Origin: a virus
DNA: 21,460 nucleotides
Reading direction: 5' to 3' (one strand)
IMG/VR virus record: IMGVR_UViG_3300030104_003055
Coordinates: 1 to 21,460 of that record
The notes under the pieces were generated by a model. That model was not told the origin of the DNA and did not search any database. It saw only the letters and a list, made by a program, of their open reading frames with translations. The stretch's first letter is position 1, and each line of letters starts with the position of its first letter. Below are positions 5,643 to 12,785 of the stretch, one piece after another. Position numbers and translations under genes: made by a program.

Positions 5643-7144
5643 ATAATGAACCCTCCATCTCTTTGTGGTTGTACTACGTGTAGCTCATTACGAGCACGTG
5701 TGGCTGCTACATAAAACACACGGCATTCATCATCTGAATCCTTTTCCATTGCTTCTTGTGACTTTCTTGATAAGTCTGTAAGCAACATAACCTTATCTGC
5801 TTCTCCTCCTTTAGCACCATGAATTGTGCTTAAATGAATCTTTGGATCACTCTTGGTAAAATCCTTGTTCCTCGTTTCAATAGATCTTAAAAATTCTTTA
5901 TCACGTGTGCCTACCTTATCAAAAGCTACATCCCATGGTCTACCACCCATAAGTAATCCGTGGTGCATGACTAACTCTTCTAGCTCGTATTGTTCTTTAT
6001 TAGCTGTTCTAAGATTCTTATGGCCACGCTCTATTCCTATTTCTGAAGACATGTAAGAATATATATCTTTAACGTCTGTTAATTCTACGTGCCCCCCTTC
6101 ATTTAATTTCTTCCATGCGCTTGTAGCATTTAATAACTTCTGCGATATAGGTAAACGATTATTTCTTTTATAAAATAATCCTTGCAATCGTATGTCACGC
6201 TCAATCTCATCAAGTAAATAATTGGTTCGTGCCATGATAAGCCAGTTATCATCACCTACATCTACACTATCTGGGTATGCATGGTATTGTACTAATCCTC
6301 TAGTCTTTGTACCATACCATTGTTTAGGTATACGATTACGTACACGTCCTATAATTCTTTGTGAACAATTTTGTATAACTCGTGCACATCTATACGATTG
6401 TTGTAGTACTTCTCGCTCTCCATTTAATCTAATAAGATGTTCTACATCTGCACCAGCCCAACGGTAAATAGCTTGATCATCATCACCACTTACATAAACT
6501 TGTTTAGCATTCTGACATATCTTATGTACCATACGCCATTGTAGTTTACATAAATCTTGCGCTTCATCTATAAATACTACATCTAACTTTGGAATCATAC
6601 CAGCTTCTATGTACATTTCTATCATGTCTGTAAAATCTAGTATTTCTTTTTTCTTTTTAAATTCTTCAATAGAACGTTGTGCTCTCAACAATGCATGCCA
6701 AGAAACGTCTAAATTAGAATCATTATAATGATGTTCTAAATCCATACATTTCATTCTTGCTAAATTTACTTCAGACAGGAGCTGGTTATCAACTGTAAAC
6801 ACTCCACCTGAATCAACACCATCAGATACTGATCCTAAGTCCATACCAAATGTTTGTCCAAACTCTTTGTAATTATCACGTGACATTACCTCTGACTTTG
6901 TTAATCCTAATTGATTAAAAGCAAATGAATGTAAAGTTCTAAAATATGGAAGATGCTGCTCTTCTAAGTTAAACTTCTTCATTGCCCGGTCCCTTGCTTC
7001 ACTAGCTGCTTTCTTTGTAAAAGCTACAAATGCAATACGGTCTGGTGGTGTACCTTTAGCTAACTCTTGTTCCACTAAATTTAACAAGTTGTGTGTCTTT
7101 CCTGTACCAGGAGGACCTAGTATTATCTTTGTCTTACTTTGCAT
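5639..7144 (-). CDS. UvrD/Rep-like superfamily 1 DNA helicase
   Basis: A 501-residue ATP-driven 3'-5' DNA helicase of the UvrD/Rep/PcrA type, shorter than the bacterial proteins (about 670-720 residues) and apparently lacking parts of the accessory subdomains. Motifs in order: Walker A GPPGTGKT (10-17), motif Ia AFVAFTKKAA (38-47), TLHSFA (70-75), Walker B FIDEAQD (191-197), GDDDQAIYRWAG (220-231), QQSYRC (248-253), STIHGAKGGEADKV (motif V) and FYVAATRARNELHVV (motif VI) near the C-terminus. It sits between a PD-(D/E)XK nuclease and the polymerase, and may do unwinding at the fork or in recombination. No DnaB-type helicase is visible in the window, so it may carry part of that load (inference). 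Confidence 0.93.
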   Translation of the reverse strand: MQSKTKIILGPPGTGKTHNLLNLVEQELAKGTPPDRIAFVAFTKKAASEARDRAMKKFNLEEQHLPYFRTLHSFAFNQLGLTKSEVMSRDNYKEFGQTFGMDLGSVSDGVDSGGVFTVDNQLLSEVNLARMKCMDLEHHYNDSNLDVSWHALLRAQRSIEEFKKKKEILDFTDMIEMYIEAGMIPKLDVVFIDEAQDLCKLQWRMVHKICQNAKQVYVSGDDDQAIYRWAGADVEHLIRLNGEREVLQQSYRCARVIQNCSQRIIGRVRNRIPKQWYGTKTRGLVQYHAYPDSVDVGDDNWLIMARTNYLLDEIERDIRLQGLFYKRNNRLPISQKLLNATSAWKKLNEGGHVELTDVKDIYSYMSSEIGIERGHKNLRTANKEQYELEELVMHHGLLMGGRPWDVAFDKVGTRDKEFLRSIETRNKDFTKSDPKIHLSTIHGAKGGEADKVMLLTDLSRKSQEAMEKDSDDECRVFYVAATRARNELHVVQPQRDGGFII

Positions 7145-7419
7145 GTGCCATCCTTATCTACAAATATAAATTTCATCTTTAATCTTTTTTGTTCTTGAGT
7201 TAATCGTCTACATATACGTGTACCTGGTTTCCAAGTCTTACGATAGCTTTCAGTCTTTACATCAAATATTTCTACTGCTCCTTTTTCATTTATTGCTATG
7301 AGGTCGGCAGGTCCAACCCCATATAAATTTTTAAAAACAAAATAACCTTTTTCTATTAAATGTAGTATGGCTATTTGTTCACTTTGCATTCCCTTTTTTA
7401 ATTTAGAAAGGCGCACCAT
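7123..7419 (-). CDS. PD-(D/E)XK nuclease, resolvase-like
   Basis: A 98-residue protein with the PD-(D/E)XK core: GPADLIAI (Asp40 in numbering from an upstream TTG), then EIFDVKTES with Asp54 and Lys56, preceded by an N-terminal helix with a glutamine/glutamate (SEQIAILHLIEKGY) and a typical VFKNLYG strand. The size and layout fit small Holliday-junction-resolvase-like or endonuclease families found in phage replication modules. It probably processes branched DNA. The ATG at 7419 is chosen: a perfect AAGGAGG lies just upstream, though only 3 bases away. It overlaps the primase stop by 17 bases and its own 3' end overlaps the helicase start by 22 bases. Confidence 0.75.
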   Translation of the reverse strand: MVRLSKLKKGMQSEQIAILHLIEKGYFVFKNLYGVGPADLIAINEKGAVEIFDVKTESYRKTWKPGTRICRRLTQEQKRLKMKFIFVDKDGTCKVRQR

Positions 7420-8890
7420 CAACCTCCTTTATGTCAAATGCTGAATCTTGTTGCTGGTATGCAGGCACACCCCACACTCTCACTGTTCTACCTTTAAGAT
7501 TAAACTTATCACTTTTACCGTTAAGCCTGCGTAGTGCTTGTACTAACTGACCTGTATTATAGTGTGTAAATTTATTTCTAGTTAAATAGTCTAAAAGATC
7601 TTTTAATCTAAACCATGTGATACCATCTTCGGTCCATGGTTTACGTAATAGTAATTCATCTCTGTTCTGTGCCTGGGCACGATCAGTACAAAACTCCTGG
7701 AGGAAAGCTTCAAACTGACCGGCCACAGACCCGTCATCAGAAACAGGTATCTTTATAAGGTTAGTAAATAACCTTTCAATTGATTCCTGCCATACTGACT
7801 GTTTTACAAGAGGAGGCATAGTATTCAAAGTATTCATACATTTCTTTTGAAACTTTGTTTGTATCTGCAACTCATCTGTTTGTAATTCCATACGTGCATC
7901 GCCTACGTTTAAGATCCATACGGGTGGATCTGTTTCTAACTTAGTTAATGCGCTAAACTCTAATGATGCACTACCACCCACACCATGCTTACGCGTTCTA
8001 CATACTTGTGCGTTACAGTAAGAACTAATTGGTGGTTCTTTACATCTATAATTATATTCTTTTTTCTCTAGTTGATTTTGTACAATGACTACCTCTGATG
8101 CAGCTAACGGTGGGTTCATGTACTGTTGATTATGTTTTTCTAATAATGTTTTCCAATTGTCTGCATCTAACTTACGTAAAAATACACCAATATTAAATAA
8201 ACCATTATTACGTGTTCCTTCTGGAAATCCTTGTGTACATAATTGTTGAAGACATGGAGGACCATCGGGTATGACTTCATCAGATACCTTAATTGCAACT
8301 TTGTCTATATTCTCTAACGAATATTTATTGTATAAGTCTATGAACTCTAGCAATGACGCTGCTGTTCCATCATCCTTGTAGGCATACCTAGTTGAATTTT
8401 TGGCATTATAATATGGAAGATTTAAAAAATTTCCTAAATCTCCTTTCTCAATTAATATTGTGGATTGTTTCGGAAATACTTCAACGTCAGCGTATCCTAA
8501 CGCTGATGCAGCCTCTCGTAGCTTCGCTCTTATCAATTTTGCGGCGATTGGTTTTTTAAGAAATAAAAAAATATGTAAACCACCACTCTTGGAACGACAA
8601 GGCACCAAAGGTAATTGTAATGTTCGAATACTATTTATTATTTTTCTGTAATCAATAGGATAAGTATCAATATCAATACAGCCCCAACGGGATGTATTAT
8701 CAGCCATAATAGGAATAATACCCAAGGAAGGCCCTTCACCATCAAGGTGCGCCTGCCATAATTCATCTGTAACAAGTTTTTTAACAATGTAAGATTTTCC
8801 TTCTTGCTTACCGTCAGCACGCTTCCCTTGGGATTGATGCTGACCATAAGCCACGTCTAAACCTTCAAATATAGATTTGAATTCTTCCAC
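7403..8890 (-). CDS. AEP-type DNA primase (TOTE-like) with cysteine tetrad
   Basis: The 495-residue protein looks like an archaeo-eukaryotic primase of the kind first described in TOTE systems and many phages; it makes primers for replication. The catalytic core shows WGCIDIDTY (residues 69-77; D73, D75 for metal), RSKSGGLHIFLFL (99-111; His106), DVEVFPKQ (135-142) and GNFLNLPYY (153-161). A following helical domain holds PPCLQQLC and NNGLFNIGVFLRK. Cysteines 213, 283, 292 and 297 (YRC, YCNAQVCRTRKHG) form a set like the Fe-S site of the PriL C-terminal domain. The C-terminal third has no recognised domain. The start is a GTG at 8890 supported by GGAGG 4 bases upstream. It follows the SSB gene after a hairpin. 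Confidence 0.85.
   Translation of the reverse strand: MEEFKSIFEGLDVAYGQHQSQGKRADGKQEGKSYIVKKLVTDELWQAHLDGEGPSLGIIPIMADNTSRWGCIDIDTYPIDYRKIINSIRTLQLPLVPCRSKSGGLHIFLFLKKPIAAKLIRAKLREAASALGYADVEVFPKQSTILIEKGDLGNFLNLPYYNAKNSTRYAYKDDGTAASLLEFIDLYNKYSLENIDKVAIKVSDEVIPDGPPCLQQLCTQGFPEGTRNNGLFNIGVFLRKLDADNWKTLLEKHNQQYMNPPLAASEVVIVQNQLEKKEYNYRCKEPPISSYCNAQVCRTRKHGVGGSASLEFSALTKLETDPPVWILNVGDARMELQTDELQIQTKFQKKCMNTLNTMPPLVKQSVWQESIERLFTNLIKIPVSDDGSVAGQFEAFLQEFCTDRAQAQNRDELLLRKPWTEDGITWFRLKDLLDYLTRNKFTHYNTGQLVQALRRLNGKSDKFNLKGRTVRVWGVPAYQQQDSAFDIKEVDGAPF
7423..7429 (-). promoter_or_regulatory. Strong Shine-Dalgarno, AAGGAGG
   Basis: A perfect anti-16S-complementary AAGGAGG lies inside the primase 3' end just before the nuclease gene. 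The distance to the ATG at 7419 is short (3 bases); to the next in-frame GTG it is 6. It supports re-initiation on the nuclease gene and rules against a start further inside. Confidence 0.6.
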
Positions 8891-8894
8891 TAAA

Positions 8895-8899
8895 CCTCC
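8895..8899 (-). promoter_or_regulatory. Shine-Dalgarno for primase GTG start
   Basis: GGAGG is placed 4 bases before the GTG at 8890 and decides this start, since no in-frame ATG is nearby. The motif lies in a small palindrome (AACCTGGAGGTT) whose 2-base loop is too tight for a stable hairpin. Confidence 0.65.
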
Positions 8900-8909
8900 A
8901 GGTTATTTA

Positions 8910-8938
8910 GAAGACGTTCCCTAAAAGGGTACGTCTTC
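8910..8938 (-). promoter_or_regulatory. Intercistronic hairpin over the SSB stop codon
   Basis: A perfect 8-bp inverted repeat (GAAGACGT and ACGTCTTC) encloses, after one mismatched base, a 3-bp CCC/GGG extension and a 5-base loop, 29 bases in all. It covers the last codons and the TAG stop of the SSB-like gene. No U-run follows on the transcribed strand, so it is not a canonical intrinsic terminator. It could protect the upstream mRNA from 3' exonucleases or cause partial termination, keeping SSB high and primase low (inference). Confidence 0.55.
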
Positions 8939-9724
8939 GCTTTCTGTTGTGTTAGATTGAGGCGCTACTTTTGCAGGTTCTCCTTCTACGACAGGTTTAG
9001 CTTCGACATCTCCTCTTGATGCTGCGGTTGAAAATGATTTTGCCTCATTATAGACAGTAGGATCATCCACCATTTTAGATTTCTCAACTTGGTACCCAAA
9101 CCAACTACCACGATCATTTGACTCGCTAACAGTAGATAGCTTGTAAACAATTGCATAGGTTGGTGGAGTAAAACTTCCTGATGGACCCTCAACTTTCTGC
9201 GTAAGCATTAAGCTATTCCAACGTCTACTCTTTTTTAATTGAGTAGAGGTCATGCTGATAACAGCCTGGGACCAATTCCCATCTTTACCTTGTACCATTA
9301 CATAATGGTAAGCTGTTGTAGCAATGTAGTTTCCATTTGGAAGGACATCTTTATATGTCATTTGGTCACGTTTAGTTTGACCCAAGATGCCACTAGAGGC
9401 ATCATGCATTTCCACTAGTCCGCCACCAGTTTCACGTGGTTTCCATTCCACGTATTTTAGTTGATAAAGTACAGGGATAACATTTAATGAATCACTTACT
9501 TCTTGTGAAACAGTATTATAAAACTGTCCCACTTTTGCTCCTTCAACATGTTCCGCTTTTGACGGGTTAAGTTGAGGGCTAGTTGTTTGTAGTATGTTGA
9601 TGTAAGGAATCATAACATCTCTTGACATGTCAAGATTGCCAAATCCACTTGCATCTTTTGAGTCACCAGCAAGAACTGCTAGATCTAACTTCGCTGCTTT
9701 TGCAACTGCTTTAGTCTGTGCCAT
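8921..9724 (-). CDS. Single-stranded-DNA-binding-like protein
   Basis: The 267-residue protein ends in an acidic tail SEDVPF, closely like the DDDIPF tail by which bacterial SSBs recruit partner enzymes. The body has two halves with beta-rich blocks (VIPVLYQLKYVEWKP, residues 83-97; YAIVYKLSTVSE in the C-terminal half). A low-complexity linker rich in E, P, V and K precedes the tail. It lacks the classic bacterial SSB signature, so the fold assignment rests on tail and context rather than on sequence identity. It lies just upstream of the primase. AAGGAG sits about 10 bases before its ATG. A role in coating ssDNA at the fork is likely but inferred. Confidence 0.65.
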   Translation of the reverse strand: MAQTKAVAKAAKLDLAVLAGDSKDASGFGNLDMSRDVMIPYINILQTTSPQLNPSKAEHVEGAKVGQFYNTVSQEVSDSLNVIPVLYQLKYVEWKPRETGGGLVEMHDASSGILGQTKRDQMTYKDVLPNGNYIATTAYHYVMVQGKDGNWSQAVISMTSTQLKKSRRWNSLMLTQKVEGPSGSFTPPTYAIVYKLSTVSESNDRGSWFGYQVEKSKMVDDPTVYNEAKSFSTAASRGDVEAKPVVEGEPAKVAPQSNTTESEDVPF

Positions 9725-9738
9725 AGGGCTTTTCTCCT

Positions 9739-10287
9739 TTATTCTTTTATTGTTGTTTTTTGTCCGACGAAAGCTCCTAACAAATCCATAGGTAACTCTT
9801 TACCTGCTTCATGTTGCTCTCGTATAAATGCGCGAAGGGTGGAGGGTTCGACCCACTCGCGTTGCGAAGATTGATATCCACCTTTATTCAAAGTATCAAT
9901 TAATCCTCTAGCTTTCTCATCTTCATCCCGTCCAAAGCTACAACTGACCTGGTTCTTTATCATGTCCCCAAATCCATTGTTCCTTAACCATGCAAATGCT
10001 GCTTCTTTTTTAGCTTCTTTAATAGATGCACCGTAATAGTTACCAACTTTTAAGTGTCTACCATCTGCAAGTTTTAATTCTGATAATCCAACCTCTGCAA
10101 AAAGGTTAGGTAAAACATTTTCTGATAAATGTTTTTTGTAATCTTTTTTAGTTTTAAGTTTGTCTTCTAAATCTTGTATTTCTTTTTCAGTGTCAGCTAC
10201 ATCATTAGCTACTGCACCAATTTTACCCATACTGTTATGACCCATACCTTTGGAATCATTTTTCATCTGGTCTAATAAATCATTCAT
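9739..10287 (-). CDS. Phage replication-module protein of unknown role, 182 aa
   Basis: No function recognised. Residues 10-18 hold a KGMGHNSMG motif also seen at the N-terminus of other alphaproteobacterial and phage proteins. Residues 25-55 form a likely coiled coil (VADTEKEIQDLEDKLKTKK), followed by a small beta-rich core (ELKLADGRHLKVGNYYGASI) and a helical C-terminus. The start ATG lies in the stop region of the upstream gene (8-base overlap). Its fixed place before the SSB-like protein suggests a helper of replication or recombination, perhaps an SSB partner (inference). Confidence 0.7.
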   Translation of the reverse strand: MNDLLDQMKNDSKGMGHNSMGKIGAVANDVADTEKEIQDLEDKLKTKKDYKKHLSENVLPNLFAEVGLSELKLADGRHLKVGNYYGASIKEAKKEAAFAWLRNNGFGDMIKNQVSCSFGRDEDEKARGLIDTLNKGGYQSSQREWVEPSTLRAFIREQHEAGKELPMDLLGAFVGQKTTIKE

Positions 10288-10594
10288 CTTTACCCCACAA
10301 ATCTATTTCTATATCGTAGTACCGTTTCTCATCACGATCCCACTTCAGTATTTTAAATCTACCTCTATTCATCTCACTAACAACTGCGCCAGCTAAAGCT
10401 ATAATAGCAGGATCACCCATTAAAAGCAAGTAGTCATCATCATTAAATGTGGATAACTCTTTTTTTAATTTATGTGTTAATGGTCCAGAAGATAAAACTA
10501 TTTGTTTATTATCTGGAAGTAATACTTTTAAATCGCCAAACTTTTCGGCTGAACGAACATTTCTTCCCATTTCTTGTAAAACGTAAACTGTCAT
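10280..10594 (-). CDS. Hypothetical protein, 104 aa, first gene of replication operon
   Basis: No family recognised. A compact mixed alpha/beta protein: a Lys/Asn-rich N-terminal half with VLLPDNKQIVLSSGPLTHKL, a DDDYLLLMGDPAIIALAGAVV helix (residues 51-71) and a C-terminal RFKILKWDRDEKRYYDIEI strand pair. The alanine-rich helix is not long enough in hydrophobics for a confident membrane segment. It is the first gene after the divergent promoter; the predicted transcript start leaves a leader of roughly 14 bases with only an AAGAAA purine stretch as ribosome site. As the most promoter-proximal gene of a long operon it is likely the earliest expressed (inference). Confidence 0.75.
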   Translation of the reverse strand: MTVYVLQEMGRNVRSAEKFGDLKVLLPDNKQIVLSSGPLTHKLKKELSTFNDDDYLLLMGDPAIIALAGAVVSEMNRGRFKILKWDRDEKRYYDIEIDLWGKDE

Positions 10595-10605
10595 AATTTT
10601 ATTTC

Positions 10606-10634
10606 TTGCGTTGCATTATAGCATATGATATAAT
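10606..10634 (+). promoter_or_regulatory. Sigma70-type promoter for the SNF2 gene
   Basis: TTGCGT (10606-10611) and a perfect TATAAT (10629-10634) are separated by exactly 17 bases, with a TG two bases before the -10 box (extended -10). The expected start near 10641 gives a leader of about 17 bases before the ATG at 10658. Confidence 0.8.
10615..10634. repeat. 20-bp near-palindrome joining two -10 boxes
   Basis: ATTATAGCATATGATATAAT is an inverted repeat with one mismatched pair, centred on CATATG (10622-10627). Its ends are the -10 boxes of the two opposed promoters. It could also serve as a dyad operator. Confidence 0.75.
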
Positions 10635-10643
10635 CTGCGTCAA
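10615..10643 (-). promoter_or_regulatory. Sigma70-type promoter for the replication operon
   Basis: On the minus strand TTGACG (10643-10638) and TATAAT (10620-10615) are also 17 bases apart, again with TG one base upstream of the -10 box. Transcription would begin near 10608 and enter the gene at 10594. The element overlaps the plus-strand promoter almost fully, so the two cannot be occupied at once. Confidence 0.8.
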
Positions 10644-10657
10644 CATTAGAAATAAGA

Positions 10658-12097
10658 ATGTACAAATTTAAAACTGAGCCATATGCGCATCAAAAAGATG
10701 CCCTTAAAAAATGCTGGAATAAAGAAGCATTTGCCATTTTTGCAGAAATGGGTACAGGTAAAACTAAAATTGCATTAGATAATGCATGCATATTATATAA
10801 CAAAGGCAAAATAGACCGCTTACTAGTGGTTGCCCCAAAAGGAACGTACATGAACTGGGTTGAACAAGAAATCCCCGTTCACGTTCCAGATTATATAGAG
10901 AAAAAAGTATTGGCTTGGAAACAATCTACCAGCGCACAATACAGACAAGATTTAAAAGACATTAAAGATATTAACGATTTTAGATTTAAAATTATGGTAA
11001 TGAATGTAGAAGCTTTTTCTAGTAAAAAAGGTTTAGAATTTGCTAAAATATTTTTGATTGGTAAATCAATGATGATTGTAGACGAAAGCACTACAATTAA
11101 AAATCCACAAGCCAAAAGAACTAAATCAATTCTACAATTAAGAAATGAAACTAAATACCGTAGAATATTAACTGGTTCACCAGTAACACAATCACCTATG
11201 GATTTGTGGTCACAGATGGATTTTTTAGACCCAGAAATATTAGGGCAGTCTAGTTATTACGCGTTTAGAACCCGGTACGCCGTGGTCATTACAGCAAATG
11301 CCGCAGGTGGAACACACAAGTATCAAAAAATAGTTAAGTTTAAAAACTTAGCACAATTAGGACAGTTAGTATCACCACATTCTTACCGTATTCTTAAAAA
11401 AGATTGTTTAGATCTACCTGATAAAATATTTACCAAACGTCCCGTAGAACTGACAGATGAACAACATAAAGCTTATAGTGAAATGAAATCAAATGCTATG
11501 ACCATGCTGCACACTGGAGAAACTCTTACAGCTGTTAATGTATTAACTCAGTTAATTAGATTACATCAAATTACGTGTGGTCACATGAAAACTGATGAAG
11601 GTGAAACTGTGCAGTTAAAAAATAATCGTCTTAACGAGCTTATGCAAATATTAGGTGAGACTACAGGTAAAGTTATTATTTGGGCAAATTACATACATGA
11701 TATTATGTCTATACAAAAAGCAATTAATGATGAATTTGGTCCTCAGTCAGCATGTACTTATTATGGTGGCACTAAACAAGAAGACAGACAAGCATGTATC
11801 AAAAAATTTCAAGATCCAGAAAACCCAATTCGTTTTTTTATAGGCAACACACAAACTGGTGGGTATGGAATTACGTTAACAGAAGCGAGTACTGTTATTT
11901 ATTATTCTAATAATTATGACTTAGAAAAAAGAATACAATCAGAAGACCGCGCACATAGAATAGGTCAAAAAAATAAAGTATTATATATTGACTTAGTTGC
12001 TAAAGGAACTGTTGACGAAAAAATAATTAAAGCTCTTAGAAATAAAGTTAATATTGCTAGAGAAATAAATGGAGAAGAATTAGCAAGTTGGATTTAA
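10658..12097 (+). CDS. SNF2-type helicase/translocase
   Basis: A 479-residue superfamily 2 ATPase of the SNF2 type, common in phages in a compact form. It shows a Q-motif region (AHQKDAL, residues 10-16), Walker A AEMGTGKTK (29-37), a DEST box in place of DEAH (VDESTTIKNP, 141-150), LTGSPV (171-176), IIWANY, GGYGITLTEAS, and RIQSEDRAHRIGQKNKV with the arginine finger of motif VI. It likely moves on double-stranded DNA, remodelling protein-DNA complexes or helping recombination. It is the only large plus-strand gene, driven by the divergent promoter at 10606. Its stop overlaps that of the facing exonuclease by 3 bases, leaving no room for a terminator, so read-through would make antisense RNA to the exonuclease and lysis genes. 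Confidence 0.92.
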   Translation: MYKFKTEPYAHQKDALKKCWNKEAFAIFAEMGTGKTKIALDNACILYNKGKIDRLLVVAPKGTYMNWVEQEIPVHVPDYIEKKVLAWKQSTSAQYRQDLKDIKDINDFRFKIMVMNVEAFSSKKGLEFAKIFLIGKSMMIVDESTTIKNPQAKRTKSILQLRNETKYRRILTGSPVTQSPMDLWSQMDFLDPEILGQSSYYAFRTRYAVVITANAAGGTHKYQKIVKFKNLAQLGQLVSPHSYRILKKDCLDLPDKIFTKRPVELTDEQHKAYSEMKSNAMTMLHTGETLTAVNVLTQLIRLHQITCGHMKTDEGETVQLKNNRLNELMQILGETTGKVIIWANYIHDIMSIQKAINDEFGPQSACTYYGGTKQEDRQACIKKFQDPENPIRFFIGNTQTGGYGITLTEASTVIYYSNNYDLEKRIQSEDRAHRIGQKNKVLYIDLVAKGTVDEKIIKALRNKVNIAREINGEELASWI

Positions 12098-12762
12098 AGT
12101 AAAGATTGATTATATAAATCTAATTTTTTCATAAAAGCATCACAAGCCCTAGTAAACTTTTCACCTGTTAATTCAAAACGTTGAAATGTTAAATCTCTTG
12201 AACACATTAATACTACACCTTGTTCAATTTCTGTATTAAATAAAGCGTTGTGTGCCTGGGCGTATGCAGCTAGTTGCATGAGGTAATCTTGTATCCATTC
12301 ACGTTTCTTTGGGCGATTAGTTTGTTTAAAATCTATAATGGTTGGTTTGTCTTTATACATGGCAATCATATCAGCCGTACCAGCATATTTGTTAGGATAA
12401 TACAAATGTACTTCTGAACCATAAACTTCTGTTATATCAGCACCGGCTTCTTCAATTATTTTTTTTGCCATTTTTTCAGCTTGTATTCCTATGTCTGTAA
12501 GATCTGCGTACTTTTCTTCGTTCACTAAACGTTCTATATATAGGTGGAGCGCGGTTCCAATTTTACCAGCATCAGATATAATTTTTTCTGCTTTTTCTTC
12601 CCCTACTTTAGCCCGCCATTGTTTTAAAAACGATTTGTCTTTTGTTTTATTTAATATGGTTGTAACAGATGGTAAGCTTTGTCCATCAGGTGTAAGATAT
12701 AAACGAGAATCACCATCCTGTCGTTTAAGTTCTGCGTAATTATATTTCTGTACTAATTGCAC
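12094..12762 (-). CDS. PD-(D/E)XK exonuclease, RecB/MGME1-like
   Basis: The 222-residue protein is a PD-(D/E)XK nuclease of the type found as phage exonucleases. It has TPDGQSLPSVTTIL (residues 24-37), GTALHLYIERL (69-79, His73), EVHLYYPNKYAGTADMIA with Glu117 and Asp131, TIIDFKQTNR with Asp144 and Lys146, and a YLMQLAAYA helix. It lacks the cysteine cluster of Cas4. A role in host DNA breakdown, end resection or recombination, like T7 gp6, is likely. The GTG at 12762 is the earliest possible start: an in-frame TAA lies 9 bases upstream. No Shine-Dalgarno precedes it, and a -10-like box ends 5 bases before the GTG, suggesting a leaderless message. Confidence 0.85.
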   Translation of the reverse strand: MQLVQKYNYAELKRQDGDSRLYLTPDGQSLPSVTTILNKTKDKSFLKQWRAKVGEEKAEKIISDAGKIGTALHLYIERLVNEEKYADLTDIGIQAEKMAKKIIEEAGADITEVYGSEVHLYYPNKYAGTADMIAMYKDKPTIIDFKQTNRPKKREWIQDYLMQLAAYAQAHNALFNTEIEQGVVLMCSRDLTFQRFELTGEKFTRACDAFMKKLDLYNQSLL

Positions 12763-12777
12763 GTGGTATTATACCAC
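12763..12777 (-). promoter_or_regulatory. Palindrome with extended -10 box at exonuclease start
   Basis: GTGGTATAATACCAC (minus strand) is a perfect 7-bp inverted repeat about one central base. It contains TGG-TATAAT, an extended -10 box, but no clear -35 element lies 16-18 bases upstream. It abuts the GTG start codon. It may be a promoter with a built-in operator; as a hairpin it lacks a U-run and would be a poor terminator. Confidence 0.5.
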
Positions 12778-12785
12778 AAATTGTA

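Noticed and set aside
12763-12777. Palindrome as an intrinsic terminator after the endolysin gene
   Set aside because: The stem is short and A/T-rich in its centre, and no U-run follows on either strand; an extended -10 box is the better reading.
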